From: Calothrix sp. C42_A2020_038
GTDB taxonomy: Bacteria; Cyanobacteriota; Cyanobacteriia; Cyanobacteriales; Nostocaceae
Assembly (NCBI GenBank): GCA_015272395.1
Contig: JACYLQ010000006.1
Coordinates: 62,001 to 126,000, forward strand
Length of the DNA: 64,000 nt
Direction of reading: 5' to 3'
Shown here: positions 18,702 through 27,874 of the stretch, in pieces
Layout of the letters: every line of letters starts with the position of its first letter
How positions within the stretch are numbered: position 1 is the stretch's first letter
The notes under the pieces: model-generated
What the model was told of the DNA's origin: nothing
Seen by the model: the letters and a program-made list of their open reading frames with translations, nothing else
Database searches by the model: none
Made by a program: the position numbers and the translations under genes

Positions 18702-20024
18702 ATGTCATCAGAATTTAACTTTTTTCAACACTGGTATCCACTGACTCCACTTGAAGATTTAGATACACGTCCAACTCCAGTTACTATTTTAGGTATTAGG
18801 CTTGTAATTTGGAAACCCAAGTCATCTGATACATACTCTTGTTTTCTAGACAAATGCCCGCACCGTCTGGCACCGTTAAGTGAAGGACGAATTGACGAAA
18901 AGACAGGCAATTTAATGTGTAGTTATCACGGTTGGCAATTCGATGAACAGGGCACTTGCACTCATATTCCTCAAGCAGATAATACTGATATTGTTAGTAA
19001 AAATAAAGACAATTTTTGTGTTACCGCTTTACCTGTGCGTCAAGCAACTGATTTACTCTGGGTATGGCTTGATGCAAATTCTAGAGAATTAGCAGAAAAG
19101 ACTCCTTTACCGTTGTCACCTTATGCTGACACAAGTAAAGGTTTCTTTTGGAGTTCAATGGTACGTGATTTGGAGTATGACTGGCAAACTCTAATCGAAA
19201 ATGTTGCAGACCCCAGTCATGTTCCATTTGCCCATCACGGTGTTCAAGGAAACCGCGATAAAGCTGTTCCTATACCTATAAAAATTGATACGAGTACACA
19301 AGATTTAATTATTGCTTCGATCGAAAGAGGTTTTAGAACAACAATTACCTTTGAACCACCTTGTCGTTTGGAGTACATGGTTCCTTTTGGGAACGAAAAA
19401 CAGTTAGGACTTGTTACATACTGTATTCCAGTTACTCCTGGTAAGTCACGAATTGTAGCTCTGTTCGTGCGTAATTTTGCTAAAACGCTCCATAACTTCA
19501 CACCTCGTTGGTGGAATCACGTCACAGAGCGCAATCAAGTTTTGGATGGTGATATGGTACTTTTACTATTACAAGAGTACTATTTGCAACAACAAGGTTT
19601 AAAAGCTTGGAAAAACCTTTATAAAATGCCAACAAGTGCAGACCGTTTGGTGATTGAATTTCGTAATTGGTTTGATAAGTACTGTCAAGCAAAATTACCT
19701 TGGGAACAAGTTGGAATTCATCCTTTACAACACGCAAATCTTGATTATAATCGCGAAGCAATTCTCAACCGCTACAAGCAGCACACTCAACATTGTAGTA
19801 GCTGTCGAGGCGCCTTGAAAAACATTCAGCGCTTACAAATTTTCCTCTTAGCATATTTTGCGATTTCAGTATCAATTGTTGCACTAATTCCAGATAGTCA
19901 AAGATTACTATTTGGTTTACCAATAATTATTTCAGCGCTGTTAGGTTTAGGAGTTTACGCAGGGCTGAAGTTATGGTTAGAACCTAAATTTTATTTTGTC
20001 GATTATATTCACGCTCACAGATAA
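18702..20024 (+). CDS. Rieske [2Fe-2S] oxygenase of the PaO/Tic55/PTC52 group
   Basis: A 440-residue ring-hydroxylating-type oxygenase. The Rieske cluster ligands are C52/H54 in 'KCPHRLAPLSEGR' and C73/H76 in 'CSYHGWQF'. The mononuclear-iron site is in 'ENVADPSHVPFAHHG'. Near residue 365 there is a 'HCSSCRG' CxxC motif, followed by two hydrophobic helices. CxxC plus C-terminal membrane anchors is the hallmark of the pheophorbide a oxygenase, Tic55 and PTC52 family. Substrates in that family are chlorophyll breakdown products or porphyrin-like compounds; the one here is unknown. The preceding 240 bases are AT-rich and the ATG has no strong ribosome-binding site. Confidence 0.85.
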   Translation: MSSEFNFFQHWYPLTPLEDLDTRPTPVTILGIRLVIWKPKSSDTYSCFLDKCPHRLAPLSEGRIDEKTGNLMCSYHGWQFDEQGTCTHIPQADNTDIVSKNKDNFCVTALPVRQATDLLWVWLDANSRELAEKTPLPLSPYADTSKGFFWSSMVRDLEYDWQTLIENVADPSHVPFAHHGVQGNRDKAVPIPIKIDTSTQDLIIASIERGFRTTITFEPPCRLEYMVPFGNEKQLGLVTYCIPVTPGKSRIVALFVRNFAKTLHNFTPRWWNHVTERNQVLDGDMVLLLLQEYYLQQQGLKAWKNLYKMPTSADRLVIEFRNWFDKYCQAKLPWEQVGIHPLQHANLDYNREAILNRYKQHTQHCSSCRGALKNIQRLQIFLLAYFAISVSIVALIPDSQRLLFGLPIIISALLGLGVYAGLKLWLEPKFYFVDYIHAHR

Positions 20025-20061
20025 ACTCATTAAAAAATAGTCCTTAATTATAAGGGTTTTC

Positions 20062-20105
20062 TGTTCTAATAAAGTACATGGCGGGCAAGGATGCCCACCC
20101 CACAA
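20062..20105 (+). repeat. Dispersed 'gcgggcAAGGATGCCCaccccac' repeat
   Basis: Carries TTCTAATAAAGTACAT then an inverted repeat around GGGCAAGGATGCCC. The reverse complement of nearly the whole unit recurs at 39801-39846. Shorter relatives lie at 13876, 37319, 49955 and 59661. Confidence 0.65.
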
Positions 20106-20151
20106 AAGATACACTAAAAAAATGTGTACCTAGATTGACAAGGAACTGCTA

Positions 20152-21516
20152 ATGACTCTATCTTTAATTGATACCCTGTTTAGTCGGCGCCAGCGTCTTG
20201 CTAAATTAATTCATTTTCCAGCAATATTATGGTCGGGAACCAGTACTCCTCGTAATTTCCCAGCTAACGTCTTTCCTTACCGAGCTAGTAGCCATTTTTT
20301 ATACTTTGCTGGTTTGCCATTACCGAATGCCGCAATTCGCCTCGAAGCTGGTAAACTCGAATTGTTTATTGATGACCCGAAACCAAGTAGCGCACTTTGG
20401 CATGGCATTACACCATCGCGCGAGCAAATAGCAACTCAAATTGGTGCTGATGCTGCATACCCAATGGCAGAGCTAGCTTCACGAACTGAAGGTGCAGCAA
20501 CAATAGCTGTTCAAGATGCTGCAACATGGACTAGCCAAACACAGATGCTCGACCGTATGGTATTACCCCAAGTTGCACCACAGGGTATTGATTTAGAATT
20601 AGCTAAAGCTATTGTCACCCTACGCTTAACCCATGATCAAGGCGCCTTGGCTGAATTATGTTCTGCTGCGACTGTGAGTGTTGAAGCACACAAAGCTGGA
20701 ATGGCAGCAGTGAAAACTGCCAAAATGGAAGCCGAAGTTCGAGCGGCAATGGAAAGCGTGATTATTGCCCATAACATGAAAACTTCTTACAACAGCATCG
20801 TTACTGTTCATGGTGAAGTTTTACATAACGAAGAATATCATCATCCTATCCAACCAGGTGATTTACTTTTAGCTGATGTTGGCGCCGAAACTGCAAATGG
20901 TTGGGCTGCTGATATCACTCGTACTTTTCCCACTTCTGGCAAATTTTCATCTACCCAAAGAGATATATATGATTTAGTATTAGCAGCACACGATGCTTGT
21001 ATTGCTGCCATACATCCAGGTGTTGAATATGCTGATATTCACCTCCTAGCTTGTAAAACTATTGCCCAAGGCTTAGTTGATTTAGGAATATTACGCGGTC
21101 AAGCTGAAGATTTGGTCGAAAAAGATGTCCATGCAATGTTTTTTCCCCACGGTATCGGACACTTACTAGGGTTAGATGTTCATGACATGGAAGATTTAGG
21201 AGATTTAGCGGGATATGAAGAAGGACGAGAAAGAAGCTCCCGCTTTGGTTTAGGATATTTAAGATTAAACCGTCCTTTACGTCCGGGAATGTTAGTCACC
21301 ATCGAACCTGGGTTTTATCAAGTACCTGCAATTTTGAATTCCGCACGTGAACAATATCAATATCTAATAAATTGGGAACGCTTAGAGCAATTCGTCGATG
21401 TCCGAGGAATCCGTATTGAAGATGATGTTTTGGTTACAAACACTGGCGCCGAAGTTTTAACGCAAGCATTACCCACCACTGCTTCAAAAATAGAAGAACT
21501 AGTTACAAAAGTATAA
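20152..21516 (+). CDS. Aminopeptidase P family protein (M24B)
   Basis: Xaa-Pro aminopeptidase, removing residues before proline. The N-terminal creatinase-like domain ('VFPYRASSHFLYFAGLPLPN') is followed by the pita-bread M24 fold. The metal ligands are in 'DVGAETANGWAADITRTFP' (two Asp), 'PHGIGHLLGLDVHDM' (His), 'VTIEPGFY' (Glu) and 'RGIRIEDDVLVT' (Glu). All five expected ligands are present, so the enzyme should be active with Mn or similar metal. Length of 454 is normal for PepP. It starts 127 bases after the Rieske oxygenase, with a dispersed repeat between them, so a joint operon is doubtful. Confidence 0.9.
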   Translation: MTLSLIDTLFSRRQRLAKLIHFPAILWSGTSTPRNFPANVFPYRASSHFLYFAGLPLPNAAIRLEAGKLELFIDDPKPSSALWHGITPSREQIATQIGADAAYPMAELASRTEGAATIAVQDAATWTSQTQMLDRMVLPQVAPQGIDLELAKAIVTLRLTHDQGALAELCSAATVSVEAHKAGMAAVKTAKMEAEVRAAMESVIIAHNMKTSYNSIVTVHGEVLHNEEYHHPIQPGDLLLADVGAETANGWAADITRTFPTSGKFSSTQRDIYDLVLAAHDACIAAIHPGVEYADIHLLACKTIAQGLVDLGILRGQAEDLVEKDVHAMFFPHGIGHLLGLDVHDMEDLGDLAGYEEGRERSSRFGLGYLRLNRPLRPGMLVTIEPGFYQVPAILNSAREQYQYLINWERLEQFVDVRGIRIEDDVLVTNTGAEVLTQALPTTASKIEELVTKV

Positions 21517-22083
21517 AAAAGTGCCATTTATTTACAAGTATGTAGAGACGTTACATCTAACGTTTCTAAAAGATTTGACGTTTCCCAATTCCTAAAACCT
21601 ACGCAGTATTGGGATAATTCTCTATTTATCTATCTTTAGGCAGAAGACATAATAGTTTAATATAAATAATTCGCTGAAATAAATTGAAAACGCAAAATTT
21701 TAGAACAAAATCATATTCATTTGGATAGAATTGGATTCCCCCTACCCCCTTATTAAGGGGGTTAAAACCTAGGTAATGAGTTTTTGGCTGCTGACATTGA
21801 AATTGCTGAATTAGGTTAGAAAAAAAATATTTTTTATACAAAGAAATTATGTAATTTGATGAAGAATTGGTAAAGTTGCGGTAAATATCCTCAATAAAAA
21901 AATAAATTGATATTATACAGAGATAACAAAACTTTAACTTAGCTCCTTGTCGTTCGTACAAAATTAGGATTATGCTGCTACCCGCAATCGAGTTGCAGCC
22001 AAAGTTCATAGTTGCTTTATTGTTTCTACCGGGTAGGTAGGCACGTCTCATTATGTCAATATAGTAATAATTATTGAACACTC
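21517..22083. other. 567-base gap before the glycan cluster
   Basis: No supported gene. It contains a GTAGAGACG-type palindrome at 21542-21567 and a CCCCCT/AGGGGG hairpin at 21735-21765. The AT-rich stretch from 21780 to 22080 is the likely promoter region of the glycosyltransferase operon. A 151-codon minus-strand frame here is Tyr/Phe/Ile-rich, as expected of translated AT-rich noncoding DNA. Confidence 0.5.
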
Positions 22084-23136
22084 ATGGTAAATCCACAAGT
22101 TACGATTGTTGTAGTACCGCGTGAGCGTTTCAGCTACACTCGTGAATCTCTAGAAAGTATCTACAAGTACACGACAGTTCCTTTTAAGTTGATTTACGTA
22201 GATGGTAATTCACCTGCGACGGTGCAGCAATATTTACAAGAACAAGCAGATTCCAAAGGATTTGAGTTAATTCGGACAAATTACTATCTTTCTCCAAACC
22301 GTGCTAGGAATATGGGTTTGGCAAAGGTTAGTACTAAATATGTAGTTTTTCTCGATAACGATGTTATTGTTTCACCCAATTGGCTGGAAGCTTTAGTTCG
22401 ATGTGCCGAAGAAACTGGCGCCGCAGTAATTGGGCCTTTAATGTGTCATGAAGAACCAGTACATGAAATTGTTCACTGTGCTGGTGGTGAAACGCATGTA
22501 ATTGTTGATGCAACGGGTAGGCGTAGGTTACGGGAGAAGATGTATAAACAAGGACACAAAGTTGCAGATGTACTACCCAAGATGGAACGAATACAAACAG
22601 AATTGTGCGAGTTTCACTGCATGTTTGTCCGTACAAAAATATTTGAGCGACTGGGTATGTTCGATGAAGCAATGCTCAATACAAAAGAGCATTTAGACTT
22701 TTGCATGAATGTAATTCAAGTTGGGGAAACTGTATACTTTGAGCCAGAAAGCATTGTTACCTACGTTCCAGGGCCACCTTTGGAGTGGACAGATATACAC
22801 TTCTATATGCTACGTTGGAGCGATGCTTGGGAACTCGCTTCTTTAAGTCGCTTACGCGAAAAATGGAATGTAGCAGAGGATGGATATTTTCAGCACAAGT
22901 ACAAAATTTTGGGTTGGAGACGCAAAAATACAATCATACGACCCATCGCACGCAAGCTCGCCTTTGGTTGGGAAGATAGCTTGTTAGAAAAAGGTTGGGT
23001 ATTCGGTTTAGCAAAAGTCGAAAAAATCCTCAACCGTTTCCTTACTGCTCGTCATGCCAGAATTATGCGACAACAGGAAACTTTTGTTTCTAGTTCCAAA
23101 TCAGAGCTAAAACAAACAAATGTATTAGAGGTTTAG
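22084..23136 (+). CDS. Glycosyltransferase family 2, first gene of the glycan cluster
   Basis: A 350-residue GT-A enzyme. 'VTIVVVPRERFSYTRESLES' begins the nucleotide-binding fold, 'KLIYVDGNSPATVQQYL' is the second strand, and 'VVFLDNDVIVSPNWLEALV' carries the metal-binding DND motif. 'GMFDEAMLNTKEHLDFCMNV' is the catalytic-base region, with Glu-His-Leu-Asp. A C-terminal 100-residue extension is basic and not part of the usual domain. It transfers a sugar from a nucleotide sugar to an unknown acceptor. It is followed 8 bases later by the GT4 gene, indicating co-translation. Confidence 0.85.
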   Translation: MVNPQVTIVVVPRERFSYTRESLESIYKYTTVPFKLIYVDGNSPATVQQYLQEQADSKGFELIRTNYYLSPNRARNMGLAKVSTKYVVFLDNDVIVSPNWLEALVRCAEETGAAVIGPLMCHEEPVHEIVHCAGGETHVIVDATGRRRLREKMYKQGHKVADVLPKMERIQTELCEFHCMFVRTKIFERLGMFDEAMLNTKEHLDFCMNVIQVGETVYFEPESIVTYVPGPPLEWTDIHFYMLRWSDAWELASLSRLREKWNVAEDGYFQHKYKILGWRRKNTIIRPIARKLAFGWEDSLLEKGWVFGLAKVEKILNRFLTARHARIMRQQETFVSSSKSELKQTNVLEV

Positions 23137-23144
23137 GGTAAAGC

Positions 23145-24350
23145 ATGAGGATTCTGCTCATCAACGATATTGGTGCAGCTACTGGAGGAGCTGAGTTGCA
23201 AATGCTTTCTCTGCGTCAAGGATTGCGCGCACGAGGTCATGATGTTCGCTTATTTTCTAGTAATTTAATACCTGTTGAGAAGAGTGAATTTTTAGCTGAC
23301 TACAGTTGCTTTGGTACCAACACTAGGTTACAGGTACTAAGCCAAACCGCTAATCCTTCTGCATATTTGAAACTACGTAGGATTCTGCAAGACTTTCAGC
23401 CTGATGTCGTACATGTACGAATTTTTATGGGTCAACTCTCGCCTCTGATTCTACCTTTACTGCAAAATGTACCTTGCATTTACCAGATGGCAATGTACAG
23501 AGCGATTTGTCCGAAAGGAACTAAAACGCTACCAGATGGCAGTCCTTGCCAAAGTAGGGCAGGAATAGCTTGTTTGCGTCATAGCTGTATGACACCTCAA
23601 TCTTGGGCTGTATTAATGCTTCAGCGACAGCTTTGGCTACACTGGGGTTCGGCCTTTGATTCGTTAGTTGCCCTTAGCCACGGTATGAAAGCGAAGCTTG
23701 AAGCGGAGGGAATTTCACCAGTTGAAGTAGTTTATAACGGTGTACCCGCACGACCAATGCGTCCACCGCTTTCGACACCGCCAACAGTTGCCTTTGCAGG
23801 GCGTCTGGTTCCAGAGAAAGGAGTGGGTTTTCTGTTGCAAGCATTTGCACCAGTTGCGGCACAACTTCCTCAAGCGAGGTTAGTAATTGCAGGGCAAGGT
23901 CCACAGGAAGTTGCTTTAAGGATACTTGCGGATGAGCTTGGTATATTAGCAAACGTTACTTGGTTAGGACATGTAGGACGAGAAGAAATGGAACGACATT
24001 TTGATGGAGCTTGGGTGCAGGTAGTACCTTCACTTTGGGAAGAACCATTTGGAAATGTCACAACTGAGGCAATGATGCGGGGTACTGCGGTAATTGCCTG
24101 TGCAGTTGGTGCCCAACCAGAGATAGTTAACGATGGTAAAACTGGCTTTTTAGTGGCGCCAAATGATGTGGAAGCATTAACAGCAGGATTGTTACGTTTG
24201 TTACAAAACCAAAATCTTGCAGAACAAATGGGACAAGCAGGACATCAAAGGGCCATAACTTACTTTAGTGAAGATCGTCGTACCGAAAACTTTTTAGCAA
24301 TTTACGAAGAACTGCGAGCAAAATACCAATACCAACTCGGATGGACATAA
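23145..24350 (+). CDS. Glycosyltransferase family 4
   Basis: A 401-residue GT-B retaining enzyme. The N-domain starts 'ILLINDIGAATGGAELQMLS'. The C-domain shows 'VAFAGRLVPEKGVGFLLQAF' and the EX7E signature in 'LWEEPFGNVTTEAMMRGTAV'. The middle of the N-domain holds a Cys-rich segment ('CPKGTKTLPDGSPCQSRAGI' then 'CLRHSC') seen in some exopolysaccharide GT4 enzymes. The stop overlaps the flippase start by 10 bases, so the two are translationally coupled. The sugar is unknown. Confidence 0.88.
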   Translation: MRILLINDIGAATGGAELQMLSLRQGLRARGHDVRLFSSNLIPVEKSEFLADYSCFGTNTRLQVLSQTANPSAYLKLRRILQDFQPDVVHVRIFMGQLSPLILPLLQNVPCIYQMAMYRAICPKGTKTLPDGSPCQSRAGIACLRHSCMTPQSWAVLMLQRQLWLHWGSAFDSLVALSHGMKAKLEAEGISPVEVVYNGVPARPMRPPLSTPPTVAFAGRLVPEKGVGFLLQAFAPVAAQLPQARLVIAGQGPQEVALRILADELGILANVTWLGHVGREEMERHFDGAWVQVVPSLWEEPFGNVTTEAMMRGTAVIACAVGAQPEIVNDGKTGFLVAPNDVEALTAGLLRLLQNQNLAEQMGQAGHQRAITYFSEDRRTENFLAIYEELRAKYQYQLGWT

Positions 24351-25885
24351 ATCCAAAGTTAAAAGCGAATCGAAATCAGTATGTCGATAAGGACACCTCC
24401 AGCGCTGACCTCAAAAAGAAGTCGCTGCGGTCTGGGTTAATTACTTTTGGCGCCCAACCAATAAAGCTGGCTATTGGTATTGGGTCAACTGCCTTACTAG
24501 CACGTATGCTCACACCTGCTGATTTTGGTTTGCTAGCGATGGTATCTCCTCTATTGCTATTCGCAGACAGTTTGAGCAACTTGGGAATGGAGACAGCAAC
24601 AGTACAAAAGCAAAAGTTAGAGCATAATTTACTTAGTGCAGTATTTTGGCTGTCCCTCGGAGTTAATATTGTAGTATTTGGGCTAATGGCTTTAGCAGCC
24701 CCTATCCTAGCTTGGTTCTACAAAGAGGCAAGGTTAACAGAAGTTACTTTGCTATTAGCTGTCGGGTTTTTTAGTCAGTGTTTAACTTTTCAACATAAGT
24801 CACTCCTGAAGCGGCAAATGCGCTTCGGAACACTAACAACAATTGATGTCGCTTCACTATTTATAGGTAATGTTTGTGCGCTTTTGGCAGCTTGGCTGGG
24901 TTTTAGTTATTGGGCATTAGTGTTACAGGTTGTTGTTGTACAATTTATTCAAAGTATTGCGTGTTGGTTTGTTTGTGATTGGCGCCCAGCTGGTTATTCA
25001 AAAGATTTTCTCACTTTAGATGCCAATCTGCGGTCGATGTTTGCTTATGGAGGATATCTCACTGCTTTCCGAGTTTTCACTCGTCTTGGCAAAAGATTAG
25101 ACCGTATTTTAATTGGTTACTTTAGTGGCGCCAGAGCGCTAGGTCTTTACGATGTAGCTTATCGCTGGGCATGTTTTTCATTCGAGTTGATTTATATGCC
25201 TTTGTTCGATGTTGCTGTATCAAGTTTTAGCCGTGTGCAGCATAACCCTGACTTGTACCGCGCTTACTGCCGTCGAGGCTTAATTCCTATTTTTGCCTTG
25301 TGTATGCCATCGCTAGCGTTTTGTTTTGTGGAAGCTCGTGAAGTTATTCTTCTACTGTTAGGAAACCAATGGTTAGAGGCAGTTCCAATCTTTCAATTGT
25401 TAACAGTGGCTATATTTTTCAATAGTACAGACAGGGTAACTAAGTGGCTGTACGTGTCAGAAGGTCAAACCCAAAGGCAGTTTCGTTGGAGTTTACTTTC
25501 AACTCCTGTGATGATTATTGCGCTTGTGATTGGCGCTAATTGGGGTGCTTATGGTATCTCAATGGCTTATACAGTTGCAGTTAGCTTGCTAGCTTACCCT
25601 AGTATTACTTACTGCCTGAAAACATCACCTCTTTCTATCGGTGACTTCTTAAGCGCTATTGCTCCCTCTGCATTGGCTGCCGTTGCAGCGGGATTTGTGT
25701 TATTTGCAAGTAGGTTGGTTTTACCTAATACTACCAACATTGTTTTCAATCTACTTATTAAACTGACAGTTTTTGGAATTGCTTATTTGTCAATATGGCT
25801 TCTTTTCCCAAGTAGTAGGAAGGTTAAGACAGAAATACTAATAAAGCTGAGACAGTTAATTTCAAAATTTCAAAAAACTAACTAA
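24341..25885 (+). CDS. Lipopolysaccharide/exopolysaccharide flippase (WzxC-like, MOP superfamily)
   Basis: A 514-residue polytopic membrane protein with about 12-14 hydrophobic helices. The N terminus 'LRSGLITFGAQPIKLAIGIG' followed by 'LLARMLTPADFGLLAMV' is the WzxC/RfbX polysaccharide-transporter signature. It should move an undecaprenyl-linked oligosaccharide across the inner membrane, acting on the product of the adjacent transferases. It overlaps the upstream GT4 by 10 bases. A classical Wzy polymerase is not recognisable in the cluster; the GT87-like protein at 30601 is the only other large polytopic protein. Confidence 0.88.
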   Translation: MDINPKLKANRNQYVDKDTSSADLKKKSLRSGLITFGAQPIKLAIGIGSTALLARMLTPADFGLLAMVSPLLLFADSLSNLGMETATVQKQKLEHNLLSAVFWLSLGVNIVVFGLMALAAPILAWFYKEARLTEVTLLLAVGFFSQCLTFQHKSLLKRQMRFGTLTTIDVASLFIGNVCALLAAWLGFSYWALVLQVVVVQFIQSIACWFVCDWRPAGYSKDFLTLDANLRSMFAYGGYLTAFRVFTRLGKRLDRILIGYFSGARALGLYDVAYRWACFSFELIYMPLFDVAVSSFSRVQHNPDLYRAYCRRGLIPIFALCMPSLAFCFVEAREVILLLLGNQWLEAVPIFQLLTVAIFFNSTDRVTKWLYVSEGQTQRQFRWSLLSTPVMIIALVIGANWGAYGISMAYTVAVSLLAYPSITYCLKTSPLSIGDFLSAIAPSALAAVAAGFVLFASRLVLPNTTNIVFNLLIKLTVFGIAYLSIWLLFPSSRKVKTEILIKLRQLISKFQKTN

Positions 25886-25893
25886 ATATCAAG

Positions 25894-26751
25894 ATGAGTA
25901 AGCCTTTACTAAGTATCATCATTCCAACACACAACCGTCCTCAATTGTTACCCCATGCGGTTCAAAGTGCTTTGGAACAAACTATAGATGATTTTGAGGT
26001 TATTGTCGTTGATGATGCTTCGGATACACCTGTGGATTTACCAGAACATCCACGACTACGTATTATCCGTCTATCACAGTCTCGCGGTGGTGCTGGCGCC
26101 CGCAATATTGGAACGGAAGCTGCGCTCGGTCGTTGGATAACATACCTCGACGATGATGATTGTCTCCTCCCTAACATGGCTGCTGTATCTCTAGAGGCGC
26201 TGTCTAAAACTACACTTCCACCACCCATAGGAGTCATTTCCGGCATAGAAGTTGTTAACCCCCAAGGTAAAGTGATCAGAAAGCTAATTCCACCCCCAAC
26301 TCGTCCACGTGGTTCCCACTTCTCATTAGAAGAATTAGAAAAAGGTTGTTCGTACAACACAAAGCAAACTTTGGTCGTAGAACGCGAAGTTATTTGTCAA
26401 ATTGGAGGTTGGGACGAGTCATTTCGTTCGCGCGTTCACTCAGAACTGTTCCTACGTTTAAATCCTGTTTGTTCAATTCTCGGTCTGCCAATTGCCACTT
26501 ACCAACTTTACAACCACCAAGGCGCCAGAGTATCAAGCAATCAAACCCTCCGTCAAGAGAGCTTTAAACGTCTTTTAGACAAACACCAAGAGCTTTTCCA
26601 TGCTCACCCAAAGATGTTCGCCAACTTTGTATACGAACACGCTTACATGTCATACCAGCTAGGTCAGATGAATGCAGCGCTGAAAAGTTTAATCTGGGCA
26701 CTAAAACTACATCCTCCACACACTCTTGGTCGGTTGCTCCATATCGCATAA
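25894..26751 (+). CDS. Glycosyltransferase family 2
   Basis: A 285-residue GT-A enzyme, 8 bases after the flippase stop. 'LSIIIPTHNRPQLLPHAVQS' and 'EVIVVDDASDTP' form the nucleotide-binding part, and 'WITYLDDDDCLLP' holds the metal-binding DxD. The acceptor-side region 'GGWDESFRSRVHSELFLRL' replaces the common ED motif with Ser-Glu-Leu. The C-terminal 60 residues are helical ('MFANFVYEHAYMSYQLGQMN') and resemble a short TPR-like tail. Likely adds one sugar to the glycan exported by the neighbouring flippase. Confidence 0.86.
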   Translation: MSKPLLSIIIPTHNRPQLLPHAVQSALEQTIDDFEVIVVDDASDTPVDLPEHPRLRIIRLSQSRGGAGARNIGTEAALGRWITYLDDDDCLLPNMAAVSLEALSKTTLPPPIGVISGIEVVNPQGKVIRKLIPPPTRPRGSHFSLEELEKGCSYNTKQTLVVEREVICQIGGWDESFRSRVHSELFLRLNPVCSILGLPIATYQLYNHQGARVSSNQTLRQESFKRLLDKHQELFHAHPKMFANFVYEHAYMSYQLGQMNAALKSLIWALKLHPPHTLGRLLHIA

Positions 26752-26831
26752 GAACAAATTCACTAATTTCAATGAAGTTAATTCATTTTTAGTTTGTAAA
26801 TCACTCTCTTCAAAACTCTATTCCCTAAATC

Positions 26832-27734
26832 ATGGCACCACAATATTTTTTCTCAATTGTCATCCCCACTTACAACCGTCCAGAACGATTATTAAATTGT
26901 CTTGAGTCGCTGACACGTCTTGACTACCCGCGCGCTCAGTTTGAGGTTGTTGTTGTCGATGATGGTAGTAAGATGTCTCTTGAATCTGTGGTTGCGACTG
27001 TGAAAGATAAACTTAATCTGACATTCGTTAAACAAGCTAATCAAGGCCCAGCTGCTGCTAGAAATACTGGCGCCTCCAAAGCACAAGGTCAGTTTTTAGT
27101 TTTTACTGATGACGACTGCGCACCTGCACCTGATTGGCTGTCTAAACTCGCAGCTAGGTTCGCAACGGCGCCAGATGCGATGATTGGAGGCCATACCATC
27201 AACGCTTTAAAAGAAAATCTATATTCTATTGCTAGTCAAACACTGATAGATTACTTGTATGAATACTACAATTTGAATTCTGTACAACCCAACTTCTTTG
27301 CATCAAATAATATTGCTCTACCTGCCCAAACTTTTCATTCACTAGGTGGTTTTGATATAAGTTTTCCTCTCGCCGCTGCGGAAGACAGAGAATTTTGCGA
27401 CCGTTGGTTATACAAAGGTTACAAAATGGTCTATGCTCCAGAAATACTAATATATCACAATCATGAATTAACTTTGCGTAAACTATGGCACCAGCACTTT
27501 AACTACGGTCGTGGGGCTTTTTGTTTTCATAAAATTAGGTCAAACAGGATTAGTCAACCCATAAAAATAGAGCCTTTATCGTTTTATTTAGATTTACTGA
27601 CTTATCCTTTGTCAAAATTATCAAGCCAAATGGGAATATTGGTGGCAGTCCTAATTTTCTTATCACAAGTAGCAAATGTAGCAGGATTTATTTGGGAACG
27701 TAACCATAGTCCATCAACGCTGAATCAAATTTAG
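26832..27734 (+). CDS. Glycosyltransferase family 2
   Basis: A 300-residue GT-A enzyme with 'FSIVIPTYNRPERLLNCLES', 'EVVVVDDGSK' and the metal site 'LVFTDDDCAPAPDWL'. The catalytic ED motif is present in 'AAAEDREFCDRWLYKG'. The last 40 residues contain a hydrophobic helix ('MGILVAVLIFLSQVANVAGF') that should anchor it to the membrane. It is separated from the previous gene by 80 bases but runs in the same direction. Family is certain; sugar and acceptor are not. Confidence 0.86.
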   Translation: MAPQYFFSIVIPTYNRPERLLNCLESLTRLDYPRAQFEVVVVDDGSKMSLESVVATVKDKLNLTFVKQANQGPAAARNTGASKAQGQFLVFTDDDCAPAPDWLSKLAARFATAPDAMIGGHTINALKENLYSIASQTLIDYLYEYYNLNSVQPNFFASNNIALPAQTFHSLGGFDISFPLAAAEDREFCDRWLYKGYKMVYAPEILIYHNHELTLRKLWHQHFNYGRGAFCFHKIRSNRISQPIKIEPLSFYLDLLTYPLSKLSSQMGILVAVLIFLSQVANVAGFIWERNHSPSTLNQI

Positions 27735-27874
27735 AGTTTTTGTGTGTTTTTGTGTATTTATTGCCATTTTTAGTTATTTTAGCCACGCTGCATTAGCTAG
27801 CTCAAAATTATAAATAATGAAAAAATGAGAAAATGAGAAAATTCTCATGAAACCGAAAACTGGTAACGGTTATT

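Noticed and set aside
21626-22081. 151-codon minus frame upstream of the glycan cluster
   Set aside because: Very rich in Tyr, Ile, Phe and Asn, as expected from AT-rich noncoding DNA. It includes a CCCCCT hairpin repeat and has no ribosome-binding site.
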